Below are positions 1-8,518 of a DNA stretch of 64,000 nucleotides, piece after piece. The notes under the pieces are model-generated. The model was not told where the DNA came from and searched no databases. It was given only the letters and a program-made list of their open reading frames with translations. The translations under genes and the position numbers were made by a program. How positions within the stretch are numbered: position 1 is the first letter of the stretch; the number at the start of each line of letters is the position of its first letter. The DNA lies in NCBI GenBank assembly GCA_049687015.1, contig JBAVIP010000020.1, positions 29,170 to 93,169 on the forward strand, read 5' to 3'. The stretch comes from Methylotenera_A sp049687015. Lineage in GTDB: Bacteria > Pseudomonadota > Gammaproteobacteria > Burkholderiales > Methylophilaceae.

Positions 1-2640
1 AGCAATAAATACAACACTTGATAAGGCTAGACAAATAGCAAGCTCGCTCATGCTCAGTGGTTCTGTTTTGAAAATTGGGTTAAATGCCGGCACATAAATG
101 GTTGCCATTTGCAGCATGAAGGTGACAATGACAGCTACCGCCATAGGGATATTTGAAAAAAATCCTATACTAAATAGCGATTCTTTTTCCGAACGAATTG
201 CCAAAACATGCACCAATTGACTGATCGTCAGCACCGTAAATGCCATTGTTTGCCAATGCGCTGAGCCGGAATGATATGCCCATGCCTGAGTAAACAAGGT
301 CAGCCCAGCCATTAGCAGCCCTACCCAGATCATATGTTGCCACATACCATTTGCAAACAAACTTTCCTTTGGCGGGCGTGGCAGGCGGCGCATTATGCCA
401 CGTTCGGCTGGTTCGGCTGTAAGTGCCAGTGCAGGAAGGCCATCGCTAACCAAATTAATCCATAAAATATGAATTGGCAGCAAAGGAATTGGCAACCCTA
501 AAAAAGGCGCTAAAAAAATAGTTAATACTTCCGAAGAATTGGTAGTCACTATATAACGAATAAACTTACGAATATTGTCATAGAGGCGACGGCCATAGCG
601 CACGGCATGTACGATGGTGGCAAAGTTGTCGTCTAGCAGCACCATATGTGCAGCTTCGCGCGCCACATCAGTACCACCTTTGCCCATGGCTATGCCAATA
701 TCTGCGGCTCTTAACGCGGGAGCATCGTTAACACCGTCGCCAGTCATGGCTACCACTTCGCCTTTATCTTGCAGCGCACGGACAATTTTGATTTTCTGTG
801 CTGGGTCAACGCGCGCATAAACTCGCACACGTTCAACTTCAGTTTCGAATTCCTGCTGGTTCAGTTTTGCTAGCTCAGCGCCCGTCATCACTCTGCCGTC
901 ACTGTCCGCCAATATGCCAAGTTGATGCGCGACGGCGCGTGCGGTAGCAGGATGATCCCCCGTAATCATTACAGGCGTAATGCCCGCCGATTTACACAGA
1001 GAAACCGCTTCTTTTGCCTCGCTACGCGGTGGGTCGATGAGGCCTGCGAAGCCGAGAAAAATAAGATCCCGTTCCAGTTCGTCTGGCTGCTCGCTATTAG
1101 GCAGGGTATCCCGGTGACGGTAGGCAAATGCCAATACGCGCAAGCCATTTGCCGCCATGGTTTCAGCTTGTTGTAATAATGCTGCTTGGCCTATGCTTTG
1201 GTCTAAGGCATGCTCACCACTTGATGTGAGCATGCGCGTGCATTGTGACACCAGCGCTTCTGGCGAACCTTTGGTGTAAGCAATCACGCCATCTGGCACG
1301 CGATGAAAAGTCGTCATGCGCTTACGTTCAGAATCGAACGACAGCTCTTTTAGTCTAGGGGAATCTTGTTCCAATAATGCCTTGTCCCAGCCTGCCTCTT
1401 GCGCCGCCCGTAGAAATGCTGCTTCGGTTGGCTCACCTTGTATTTTTCCATGGTGATCGAGATGTGCGTCGTTGCTTAATGCCAGCGCGTGAAACATGAT
1501 TGGCCATGGCCCACTTTGCCAAGCTTCGCTTTTGTTTTCGGTTAATGTCTTCTCATCCTGCCATGCTGTACAAAGCTCACCGTCTGCATACATGGCGGTT
1601 ACGTGCATTTTGTTCTGCGTGAGCGTGCCCGTTTTATCCGAGCAAATAAAAGTCACCGACCCCAGCGTTTCTACAGCGGGCAAGCGGCGAATCAAGGCAT
1701 TTTGTTTAACCATTTTGTGTGCGCCCAAGGCCAGCGAGATGGTCACCACAGCTGGCAGTGCTTCTGGAATAGCGGCCACCGCCAGACTCACCGCTGTCAT
1801 GAACATAAGCAGTAGTGGTTCTCCACGCAAAATGCCAATCACAAACACCAGCACGCAAATAGCCAGTGCGGCTAATGCTAGCCGTTTGCCAAAACCTGCC
1901 AAGCGTTTTTGTAACGGCGTTTTGCTGTCGTCACCCTCACTGAGTAATGATGCGATCTTACCCAGTTCGCTGTGCATGCCAGTGGCGATGACTAAGCCGC
2001 GCCCACGTCCATAAGTCACAATAGTGCCTTTGTAAGCCAAGCAGGTTTTGTCACCCAATGGCGCTTCGACGACAGGTAGCGAGTGGATCTGTTTTTCTAC
2101 CGCGACGGATTCACCAGTCAGCGCTGATTCATCTATTCTAAGTTGCGCCGCTTCAACGATACGGAAATCAGCCGGCACCACGTTGCCAGCTTCCAACAAC
2201 ACCACATCGCCGGGCACCAGCTCAGATGCGTTAACAGTTTGCACTTGGCCGTCGCGTAGTACGCGCGCACTGGCTTCTGACATGCGCTTTAATGCCGCCA
2301 TCGCGCGTTCCGCTCGATATTCCTGAATAAAACCGATCACTGTATTCAGAATCACAATCACAATGATGGCAATGGTGTCTTGCACATCACCAACGATGCC
2401 AGATATGATTGCCGCACCTATCAGTACCACTATCATAAAATCAGCAAACTGGTCGAGCAGCATGCGCCAAGGTGAACGCCCGCGCTTTTCTTGCAATACA
2501 TTTGGCCCGTGGCGTGCCATCCGTTCGACGGCTTCGGCTGCGCTTAAGCCAGTTTGATGACTGGTTTCAAGCCGATGTGCGGCTTCATCTGCTGACAGCG
2601 TGTGCCAGTGGTTGGCTTTAGTCTCGGTATAATTATCCAT
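1..2640 (-). CDS. P-type Ca2+-like cation ATPase (partial, C-terminus outside window)
   Basis: The reading frame is open for 880 codons from an ATG at 2640 to the window edge, so the last membrane helices are missing. It is an ATP-driven membrane cation pump of the P2A (SERCA/PMR1-like) type. Visible marks are TGES in the actuator domain near residue 175, PEALP in M4 (E293), the phosphorylation motif SDKTGTLT (D335), the hinge GDGVNDAPAL and the M6 motif LWINLVSDGLPALAL, whose Asn and Asp match Ca2+ ligands of SERCA. No heavy-metal-binding domain or CPC motif is present, so Ca2+ or Mn2+ is more likely than Cu+. Its start overlaps the stop of the upstream antiporter by 8 bases, which implies translational coupling and a shared role in Ca2+ homeostasis. 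The exact ion is inference. Confidence 0.9.
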   Translation of the reverse strand, partial: MDNYTETKANHWHTLSADEAAHRLETSHQTGLSAAEAVERMARHGPNVLQEKRGRSPWRMLLDQFADFMIVVLIGAAIISGIVGDVQDTIAIIVIVILNTVIGFIQEYRAERAMAALKRMSEASARVLRDGQVQTVNASELVPGDVVLLEAGNVVPADFRIVEAAQLRIDESALTGESVAVEKQIHSLPVVEAPLGDKTCLAYKGTIVTYGRGRGLVIATGMHSELGKIASLLSEGDDSKTPLQKRLAGFGKRLALAALAICVLVFVIGILRGEPLLLMFMTAVSLAVAAIPEALPAVVTISLALGAHKMVKQNALIRRLPAVETLGSVTFICSDKTGTLTQNKMHVTAMYADGELCTAWQDEKTLTENKSEAWQSGPWPIMFHALALSNDAHLDHHGKIQGEPTEAAFLRAAQEAGWDKALLEQDSPRLKELSFDSERKRMTTFHRVPDGVIAYTKGSPEALVSQCTRMLTSSGEHALDQSIGQAALLQQAETMAANGLRVLAFAYRHRDTLPNSEQPDELERDLIFLGFAGLIDPPRSEAKEAVSLCKSAGITPVMITGDHPATARAVAHQLGILADSDGRVMTGAELAKLNQQEFETEVERVRVYARVDPAQKIKIVRALQDKGEVVAMTGDGVNDAPALRAADIGIAMGKGGTDVAREAAHMVLLDDNFATIVHAVRYGRRLYDNIRKFIRYIVTTNSSEVLTIFLAPFLGLPIPLLPIHILWINLVSDGLPALALTAEPAERGIMRRLPRPPKESLFANGMWQHMIWVGLLMAGLTLFTQAWAYHSGSAHWQTMAFTVLTISQLVHVLAIRSEKESLFSIGFFSNIPMAVAVIVTFMLQMATIYVPAFNPIFKTEPLSMSELAICLALSSVVFIA

Positions 2641-3634
2641 GCTGAAATTGTATCCATGTGTTGAGGATATAGAACAGAAGCAAGCCTAAGCTAATCCAGG
2701 TGAGTTTCAACACGGCACGCCGCTGTGGCCGAAAAATAAATCCAACTGTCACCAGCGCGCTCATCATGACGGCGGTAAAGGCAGTGAGCGCGTGACCGCT
2801 ATCCACGTTGGCAAGTAAGGGGCCTTTGGTATAAAACAGGTCATCTACCGCCAGGTAAATGATGTTGAACAAGTTGCTACCTAGTAGATTGGCAATCGCC
2901 ATATCCAGCGCACCGATGCGTAACGCTGATATTGTGACTACTATTTCTGGTGCAGAGGTGACCGCGGCTACCAGCAAAGTACCAACGAAGCTTTGCCCCC
3001 AGCCCATCAGTTCTGCAATGTCTTTAGCAACGAAAGGCAGCCAGGAACCTGCCGCGATTACCGCCGCTGCCGCCAGTGCATAACCAGTTACTGCCTGGCG
3101 TAGTGTTACTTGCGGATAGCGCTCTGTGGAGGCCTCAGTGTATGCGTCCAGTGTGCGCTGCTCGTAACGGTGCACTGCACGGATGGCAACGAAATAAAGC
3201 AGCACAAAAAATGGCGTATACAGCCCGATATGTCCCAGCGCAGGGCTCATGCCTGCATGATCGAGCAACAGGCTGAATCCGGCAAAGGCGATCAGCAATG
3301 CACCTAATGAGGCAGATAAAATTTGCCCTTGTGCGGCGCGGCTGTATAGCGTCTCGCGCTGATAAAGCGCATCCAGTATCACTAGAAATCCGAGATTGAA
3401 TACGGTGCTGCCCAGCGCATTACCGACTGCGATGTTTGGGGCATCCGCTACTGTAACGGCAGAAATCCCCGTAACCAATTCAGGTAAAGAAGTGGCCGTA
3501 GCCAATAGGATGAGACCGACCCAAGAGGCTGACATGCCGGTCTTCTCAGCGATAATATCGCCATAGCGGGAAAGAAAATAACCCGCATAGCCAATAACGG
3601 CAAGGCATAACAGAAGTTCCAGCCATAATGTCAT
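2633..3634 (-). CDS. Ca2+/Na+ antiporter, CaCA family (YrbG-like)
   Basis: This 333-residue integral membrane protein belongs to the cation/Ca2+ exchanger superfamily. Both alpha repeats are visible: TSLPELVTGI followed by GNALGSTVFN (residues 48-80), and TSAPEIVVTI followed by ANLLGSNLFN in the second half. The repeated acidic residue in SLPE/SAPE is the one that binds Ca2+ in this family. About ten hydrophobic segments fit the usual fold and length. It would exchange Ca2+ for Na+ or H+ across the inner membrane. The gene is the first of a two-gene unit with the P-type ATPase, whose ATG lies inside its last codons. Together they look like secondary and primary Ca2+ extrusion systems. Confidence 0.9.
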   Translation of the reverse strand: MTLWLELLLCLAVIGYAGYFLSRYGDIIAEKTGMSASWVGLILLATATSLPELVTGISAVTVADAPNIAVGNALGSTVFNLGFLVILDALYQRETLYSRAAQGQILSASLGALLIAFAGFSLLLDHAGMSPALGHIGLYTPFFVLLYFVAIRAVHRYEQRTLDAYTEASTERYPQVTLRQAVTGYALAAAAVIAAGSWLPFVAKDIAELMGWGQSFVGTLLVAAVTSAPEIVVTISALRIGALDMAIANLLGSNLFNIIYLAVDDLFYTKGPLLANVDSGHALTAFTAVMMSALVTVGFIFRPQRRAVLKLTWISLGLLLFYILNTWIQFQHG

Positions 3635-3691
3635 GTTAGAAAAGCATCATGTAAAAAAAGTATCAGGTTAAGAACTTAATTATTGCTGAGG

Positions 3692-3720
3692 TGAAATAAA
3701 AAGCTATATAAAAAAGCTTT
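3692..3720 (-). terminator. weak intrinsic terminator after the ubi hydroxylase gene
   Basis: Read on the minus strand, AAAGCT and AGCTTT form a 6-bp stem around a nine-base T-rich loop, followed by TTATTT. It overlaps the stop codon of the hydroxylase gene and would end the cco/ubi transcript. The stem is short and AT-rich. Confidence 0.4.
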
Positions 3721-4897
3721 AGCGTGCATCGGCCAGAAACCCTGCTACTGCGCGTTTGAATGGCGTGATGCGGCTGCCTATCCTTATAGCGCCTGCACGC
3801 AGCAAGCGCGCTGGCGGACTGTCGCTTGCGTAAAGCTTTGCGATAGCATGTGTAGCTACAAATAGTGGCCGCGTATGACGACGGTGCGCTTGTTCATAAC
3901 GCAAAAGAAGACTGTTTGATGCAATATCTTTACCAGATACTAACGCCGCTTTGATTTCGGCGGACAAGGTTGCAATGCCTTTTAAGCCAAAGTTAAAGCC
4001 ATGCGCAGTCACTGGGTGCATGCCTACAGCAGCATCGCCCACTAAGGCAAACCTCTGCCCTACCAGGCGCTTTGCATATACTGTCACTAATGGGTAAGCG
4101 TGACGTGTTGAAACCAGGCGCATCGCACCAAGCCTGTGCTTGAAACGCGCTGCAACCTCATGGTTAAAGTCGTCCTCCTGCATTTTCAGCAAGTTATCGA
4201 TTTCTTTTGGCGGAAGCGTAATCACCACGGACGAACGCATACCATTCATAGGTAATAGCGCTAAGGTTTGTCCGTAATCAAACCATTCCCATGCAGCATG
4301 TTCATGCGGCACTGAGTGTTCCATCACGCAGACCATCATTGTCTTGCCAAAATCATGCATATCCGCGGCAATGCCCATGGCACGGCGCGCTTCAGAGAAT
4401 CGGCTGTCTGCGCCTATTAATAGGCTGGCCTCAATAATCTCATCATCAGCAAGCGTTATTTGCACACCATCCGCCCTAGTCTGAATACTTTTTACTTGTG
4501 CTTCAGTTTTAAGTGTGATGGCTGGCGATGATTTCACTGTCTCATAAGCCGCTTTGCGAATGAGATGATTTGAAATTAGGTAGCCCAGTTCGCTTTGCTG
4601 TGTGTCGCGATGGCCTATATTTAGCGAGAAAAGTGATGAACCATTGAACACCCGTGCATCCCGCAAGGGCGAAATCGCCTGCGGGTCTATACGCTCCCAC
4701 AAGCCCAGTTCCTGCATAAGTTTTGCTGAATGATGTGTAAGTGCTATCTCGCGGCCGTCAAAAGCCGGGGTGGCTAATGCAGTTTCAGCTTGTCGCTCAA
4801 GCACTATGATACGCAAGCCTGTTTCAGCTAGCGACCTTGCAAAACATAAGCCAGTTGGCCCAGCTCCTATGATTGCAATGTCAGCATTAATTGCCAT
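3719..4897 (-). CDS. FAD-dependent ubiquinone hydroxylase, UbiH/UbiF family, possibly UbiM-like
   Basis: The 392-residue protein is a flavoprotein monooxygenase of the UbiH/UbiF/Coq6 family, which hydroxylates the ring of ubiquinone precursors. The dinucleotide-binding motif GAGPTG is at residues 11-16, and the second FAD motif GDAAVGMHP lies in the C-terminal half. The following residues read AHGFNFGL instead of the GQGFNLGL typical of UbiH, UbiF and UbiI. This departure fits the broad-specificity UbiM branch better, but that is an inference from memory. The start overlaps the ccoH stop by one base (TAATG), so it is cotranscribed with the oxidase assembly genes, linking quinone supply to the respiratory chain. 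Confidence 0.8.
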   Translation of the reverse strand: MAINADIAIIGAGPTGLCFARSLAETGLRIIVLERQAETALATPAFDGREIALTHHSAKLMQELGLWERIDPQAISPLRDARVFNGSSLFSLNIGHRDTQQSELGYLISNHLIRKAAYETVKSSPAITLKTEAQVKSIQTRADGVQITLADDEIIEASLLIGADSRFSEARRAMGIAADMHDFGKTMMVCVMEHSVPHEHAAWEWFDYGQTLALLPMNGMRSSVVITLPPKEIDNLLKMQEDDFNHEVAARFKHRLGAMRLVSTRHAYPLVTVYAKRLVGQRFALVGDAAVGMHPVTAHGFNFGLKGIATLSAEIKAALVSGKDIASNSLLLRYEQAHRRHTRPLFVATHAIAKLYASDSPPARLLRAGAIRIGSRITPFKRAVAGFLADAR

Positions 4898-5166
4898 TAG
4901 GGTTGGGTTGGCTTAATTCCGGTAGCGGCGTGGTTGCGTGCCTGCATTGCAGGTACCATGCCATCATGCTTGGCGTTGAGTGTTTTATTGATCTCCATAC
5001 CCTTACGGTAATAATCATCAATTACAGCGTCCGGTCTACTTATGGCAAGATATAACGTGATGAAAGAGGCTATGACGACCAGCAGTGGGCCAGCGATAAT
5101 AAGCCAGACATATCCATATTGCCACCAAGATTTTGTATCTTTTACGTTCATTGCTTTTGTGTTCAT
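4897..5166 (-). CDS. ccoH: cbb3 oxidase assembly protein CcoH/FixH
   Basis: This 89-residue protein has one hydrophobic helix (about residues 17-42) and the motif VIDDYYRKGMEINKTL, the hallmark of the FixH/CcoH family. It is a small inner-membrane factor that interacts with the cbb3 subunits during assembly. It is shorter than FixH of rhizobia, which has a longer periplasmic domain, but typical for short betaproteobacterial versions. It lies 38 bases downstream of ccoG and overlaps the next gene by one base, consistent with one transcript. Confidence 0.88.
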   Translation of the reverse strand: MNTKAMNVKDTKSWWQYGYVWLIIAGPLLVVIASFITLYLAISRPDAVIDDYYRKGMEINKTLNAKHDGMVPAMQARNHAATGIKPTQP

Positions 5167-5204
5167 TAAATGGTCCTCAATTTAATATTAAGCTCTGGTT
5201 AGTA

Positions 5205-6677
5205 TTATCTGGGCACTAAAAACACAGATTTTTCGGTCACGGTTTGTTTAGTTTCAACTGACTGAATCTCAAACTGAATTTTATGAGAGCCAGTTTCAGC
5301 CGAACCATCAGGTATTTTCAAATCTACAATGAGCCAGCGGGATTCTGCAGGCTTAACCATAATGGAATGATTGAACTCCACACCTTCATTATCATTTTCT
5401 TCTTGATGCCGATCTTCAGCCTCAAGTTCCAGACCGTCAAGGCCGGTAGCTGCAAGTTGATAGTGCTGCGTGGTTTCCGTACCATTCATAATCTGCAGGC
5501 GATATACATTCTCTAACTTGCCGTCATCAGTCAAGCGCGCCATCACACCGCGATCGCGCACCACATCCACTCTAAATGGCGTTCTAAACCACAAGCTCAA
5601 CAGTAACCCAACAATTAGCGAGCCAAGTATCGCAGCATAGATTAAGACACGCGGCCGCATAATACGTTGCAGCATTTGCTTATGCGTCCAATGATTGGTG
5701 ATGGCATTTTGTGTGGAGTATTTAATCAAGCCGCGTGGATAGTCCATCTTGTCCATTACGGTGTCGCATACGTCGGCGCATGCTCCACAGCCGATGCACT
5801 CATATTGCAAGCCTTTGCGTATATCAATGCCGGTAGGACAAACTTGTACACACAGGTTGCAATCTATACAGGAACCTAACTTATGGTCTTCGCTACCGGC
5901 TTTGCGTGATCGGCCTCCGCGTGGTTCACCTCGCGCTTCATCGTAGGTAACCACTAATGTGTCATCATCAAACATTGCGCTTTGAAAGCGTGCATATGGA
6001 CACATGTATTTACAGACTTGCTCGCGCATGTAACCAGCGTTGCCATAAGTAGCAAATCCGTAAAAGAACACCCAGAAGGTTTCCCATGGCCCTAAACTAA
6101 AGCTCAGAACTGCCTGACTAAGTTCCCGAATGGGTGTGAAATAACCTACAAAAGTAAAACCGGTCCATAATGCGAAAAGAATCCAAACGAACTGTTTACT
6201 GGCTTTTTTGAACAGTTTTCTGCCTGACATCTCTGCTGAGTCGAGCTTCATGCGGGCGGCGCGATCCCCTTCGATTTTTCTTTCTATCCAGAGGAATATT
6301 TCTGTATAAACGGTCTGCGGACAGGCATAGCCGCACCATAGGCGCCCGGCGATTGCTGTAAACAGGAAGAGTGACAGCGCGGAAATGATTAGAATTGCTG
6401 TCAGATAAATCAAGTCTTGCGGATATAAGACCAGATTAAAGATATAAAAACGTTTTGCCTCTAAATCAAACAGCAAGGCTTGGCGCTGACCCCACTGAAC
6501 CCATGGCATGCCATAATAAAAAAGCTGGGTCAACCATATGATGACCCAGCGCCATTTTGTAAAGAACCCTGATACGCTGCGTGGATAAACCTTTTCTTGC
6601 GCTTTGTACAGCGAAATAACGACATCTTTTGTTGAAGTCGCTTTTTTCGCCGTTTTAGCGGCTGGTGCTTCGTTCAT
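5205..6677 (-). CDS. ccoG: CcoG/FixG/RdxA polyferredoxin, cbb3 oxidase biogenesis
   Basis: The 490-residue membrane protein carries two 4Fe-4S cluster motifs, CIDCNLCVQVCP (C270, C273, C276, C280) and CIGCGACADVC (C294, C297, C300, C304). Additional conserved cysteines occur in CGYACPQ (115-119) and VCKYMCP (221-227). Several membrane helices precede the clusters, and an Ig-like FixG C-terminal domain (about 365-490) follows in the periplasm. Known family members reduce Cu(II) to Cu(I) for delivery to the binuclear centre of cbb3 oxidase. The 88-base spacer from ccoP contains short A/T-rich repeats but no clear terminator, so the genes are probably cotranscribed. Confidence 0.95.
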   Translation of the reverse strand: MNEAPAAKTAKKATSTKDVVISLYKAQEKVYPRSVSGFFTKWRWVIIWLTQLFYYGMPWVQWGQRQALLFDLEAKRFYIFNLVLYPQDLIYLTAILIISALSLFLFTAIAGRLWCGYACPQTVYTEIFLWIERKIEGDRAARMKLDSAEMSGRKLFKKASKQFVWILFALWTGFTFVGYFTPIRELSQAVLSFSLGPWETFWVFFYGFATYGNAGYMREQVCKYMCPYARFQSAMFDDDTLVVTYDEARGEPRGGRSRKAGSEDHKLGSCIDCNLCVQVCPTGIDIRKGLQYECIGCGACADVCDTVMDKMDYPRGLIKYSTQNAITNHWTHKQMLQRIMRPRVLIYAAILGSLIVGLLLSLWFRTPFRVDVVRDRGVMARLTDDGKLENVYRLQIMNGTETTQHYQLAATGLDGLELEAEDRHQEENDNEGVEFNHSIMVKPAESRWLIVDLKIPDGSAETGSHKIQFEIQSVETKQTVTEKSVFLVPR

Positions 6678-6689
6678 CCATCCAACTTT

Positions 6690-6775
6690 CTTAAACCAAA
6701 GTTACTTGCTAAATTTACTTACTAAACTATAACCAGGCTTACTTACAAACTTATTTGCCAAAACTTATTTGTTAG
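6690..6775. repeat. degenerate short direct repeats in the ccoP-ccoG spacer
   Basis: On the plus strand, variants of TTACTT(G/A)CTAAA and ACTTATTTGCCAA recur several times across the spacer, running into the end of ccoP. They look like slippage-derived degenerate repeats. No function can be assigned. Confidence 0.4.
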
Positions 6776-7667
6776 ATAAGCCCCATACGTACACTGCCAG
6801 CACTTGTAATTGCGCAGGGGTAAATTTACTTTCCCAAGCCGGCATTTGGTTAGTTTTGCCTTCGTTAACACGCTTGATGATGGCAGCTTCGCCTGCACCA
6901 TGTAACCAAATCTTATCGCTTAGGTTAGGTGCACCGATATCCTGGTTGCCCTTACCTTCTGCGCCATGACACGCTGCACAAACCGCAAACTTTTCTTTAC
7001 CTAAGCCTGCACGCGCTGCATCATGCGAGCTACCGGAAAGACTAAGTACATAGTTAGCTACATTTTTCACATCTTCTTCTGTGCCTATTGCGGCGGCCAT
7101 TGGTGGCATCATACCGATACGGCCACCAGTAATAGTTTCCAGGATTTTTTCAGAGCTACCGCCATATAGCCAATCATTATCGGTCAAGTTAGGAAAACCA
7201 CGGCTACCTTTAGCATCTGAACCATGACATTGCGCGCAATTATTCATAAACAAACGTTCACCAATCGCCCTAGCCTCTTTGTTTGAAGCCAAGTCCTCTG
7301 GCTTCATAGCAACAAATTTGGCATAAAGTGGCTCCAGCGCCTTGTTAGCAGTCGCCACTTCTTTTTCATACTGGTTTACTCCAGTCCACCCCAGTTTGCC
7401 TGCGTAGCTGCCCAAGCCAGGGTAAGCCACAAGATAAAAAAGAGCAAAAATAATAGTGATAATAAACATCCAAACCCACCAGCGTGGCAGCGGGTTATTC
7501 ATCTCGCGGATATTTTCATCCCAAACATGACCGCTAGTATTATCCCCGCCCGAACTTGCTACTTTAATTTTACTAGTAAGCCACAATAATAGACCACAAC
7601 CTAAAATACCGCCTAAGGCGATGACTGTAATCCATATTGGCCAAAAACCGCTTGTAAAGTCACTCAT
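6765..7667 (-). CDS. ccoP: cbb3-type cytochrome c oxidase subunit III (dihaem cytochrome c)
   Basis: This 300-residue membrane-anchored dihaem cytochrome passes electrons to the CcoN haem-copper centre. Two hydrophobic helices occupy residues 9-30 and 62-85. Two haem c sites follow, CAQCH (144-148) and CAACH (230-234), each with a downstream candidate methionine ligand (GRIGMMPPM and TNQMPAW). Length and layout match CcoP/FixP. The gene sits between ccoQ and ccoG in the usual NOQP-GH order. A good ribosome-binding sequence (AGAGGAAA) precedes the ATG at 7667. Confidence 0.96.
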   Translation of the reverse strand: MSDFTSGFWPIWITVIALGGILGCGLLLWLTSKIKVASSGGDNTSGHVWDENIREMNNPLPRWWVWMFIITIIFALFYLVAYPGLGSYAGKLGWTGVNQYEKEVATANKALEPLYAKFVAMKPEDLASNKEARAIGERLFMNNCAQCHGSDAKGSRGFPNLTDNDWLYGGSSEKILETITGGRIGMMPPMAAAIGTEEDVKNVANYVLSLSGSSHDAARAGLGKEKFAVCAACHGAEGKGNQDIGAPNLSDKIWLHGAGEAAIIKRVNEGKTNQMPAWESKFTPAQLQVLAVYVWGLSNK

Positions 7668-7703
7668 TTTATTTTCCTCTAATCTTCAATGCCTGAAGTA
7701 TTC

Positions 7704-7847
7704 TTAATTTTGGTCATCTTTAAAAGGCAGGTTAGCTGCCTCTTTAAAGTCTGGGGTATTCCGGTTCCGCCAAACCCATACTATGATGCCGATAAACGCA
7801 ATGAAACTAGCAACAGTAGCCACTATGCGGAGTGTATTAATATCCAT
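7704..7847 (-). CDS. ccoQ: cbb3-type oxidase subunit CcoQ
   Basis: A 47-codon gene fits exactly between ccoO and ccoP. The product starts MDINTLRIVATVASF, has one hydrophobic helix (about residues 7-25), then the basic WVWRNRN segment and an acidic tail ending FKDDQN. This single-helix layout matches CcoQ/FixQ, a small subunit that stabilises the complex. AAGGAG lies seven bases upstream of the ATG at 7847, an excellent ribosome-binding site. It is short enough to be missed by automated calling, but position and features leave little doubt. Confidence 0.9.
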   Translation of the reverse strand: MDINTLRIVATVASFIAFIGIIVWVWRNRNTPDFKEAANLPFKDDQN

Positions 7848-7880
7848 TTAACTTCTCCTTTTTAGTTTCTTTGAGTTAGG

Positions 7881-8507
7881 CTATTTCAGGTGGGTACCCA
7901 AAACTTGTAAATAAGCAATCAGTGCGTCCATCTCGGTTTTGCCTTTTACTTCCGCTGCTGCGCCAGCTATTTGAGCATCGGTATACGGCACACCCACAGC
8001 ACGTAATGCTTTCATGTGAGATGGCATGGCTTCCGCATCGACCAGATTTTTTTCTAACCAAGGGTAGGCTGGCATGATGGACTCTGGCACTAAATCACGT
8101 GGCTGGATTAAGTGAATGCGATGCCAATCATCACTATATCGACCACCAACACGTGCCAGATCTGGGCCTGTACGTTTACTACCCCATTGAAATGGATGGT
8201 CATACACTGACTCACCTGCCACCGAATAGTGCCCATAACGCAAGGTTTCGGCACGGAACGGACGTATCATTTGTGAGTGACAGTTGTAACAGCCTTCACG
8301 CGTGTAAATATCCCGTCCTGCCAACTGAACTGATGTGTAAGGTTGAAGGCCTTTAATTGGCTCAGTAGTGGATTTTTGGAAGAACAGCGGCACAATCTCC
8401 ACCAGCCCACCAAACGCTACCGTGACCAAAATCAACACAATCATTAAAAAGTTATTGGTCTCAATTTTTTCGTGGCTGAAGCCACTTTTTGTTTCATGAT
8501 TTGACAT
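7881..8507 (-). CDS. ccoO: cbb3-type cytochrome c oxidase subunit II (monohaem)
   Basis: The 208-residue protein has one N-terminal membrane anchor (about residues 20-44) and a single periplasmic haem c site CYNCHSQMIRPF (C73-H77). It also has the GPDLARVGGRYSDDWHRIH block typical of CcoO/FixO. It carries electrons between CcoP and the CcoN active site. The gene starts 11 bases downstream of ccoN and ends 33 bases before ccoQ. Length matches the family. Confidence 0.97.
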   Translation of the reverse strand: MSNHETKSGFSHEKIETNNFLMIVLILVTVAFGGLVEIVPLFFQKSTTEPIKGLQPYTSVQLAGRDIYTREGCYNCHSQMIRPFRAETLRYGHYSVAGESVYDHPFQWGSKRTGPDLARVGGRYSDDWHRIHLIQPRDLVPESIMPAYPWLEKNLVDAEAMPSHMKALRAVGVPYTDAQIAGAAAEVKGKTEMDALIAYLQVLGTHLK

Positions 8508-8518
8508 AATGGTTTCCC

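Noticed and set aside
1496..2014. Long plus-strand open frames opposite the P-type ATPase gene
   Set aside because: They are antisense to the well-supported ATPase frame, have low-complexity Ser/Ala-rich products and no recognisable domains.
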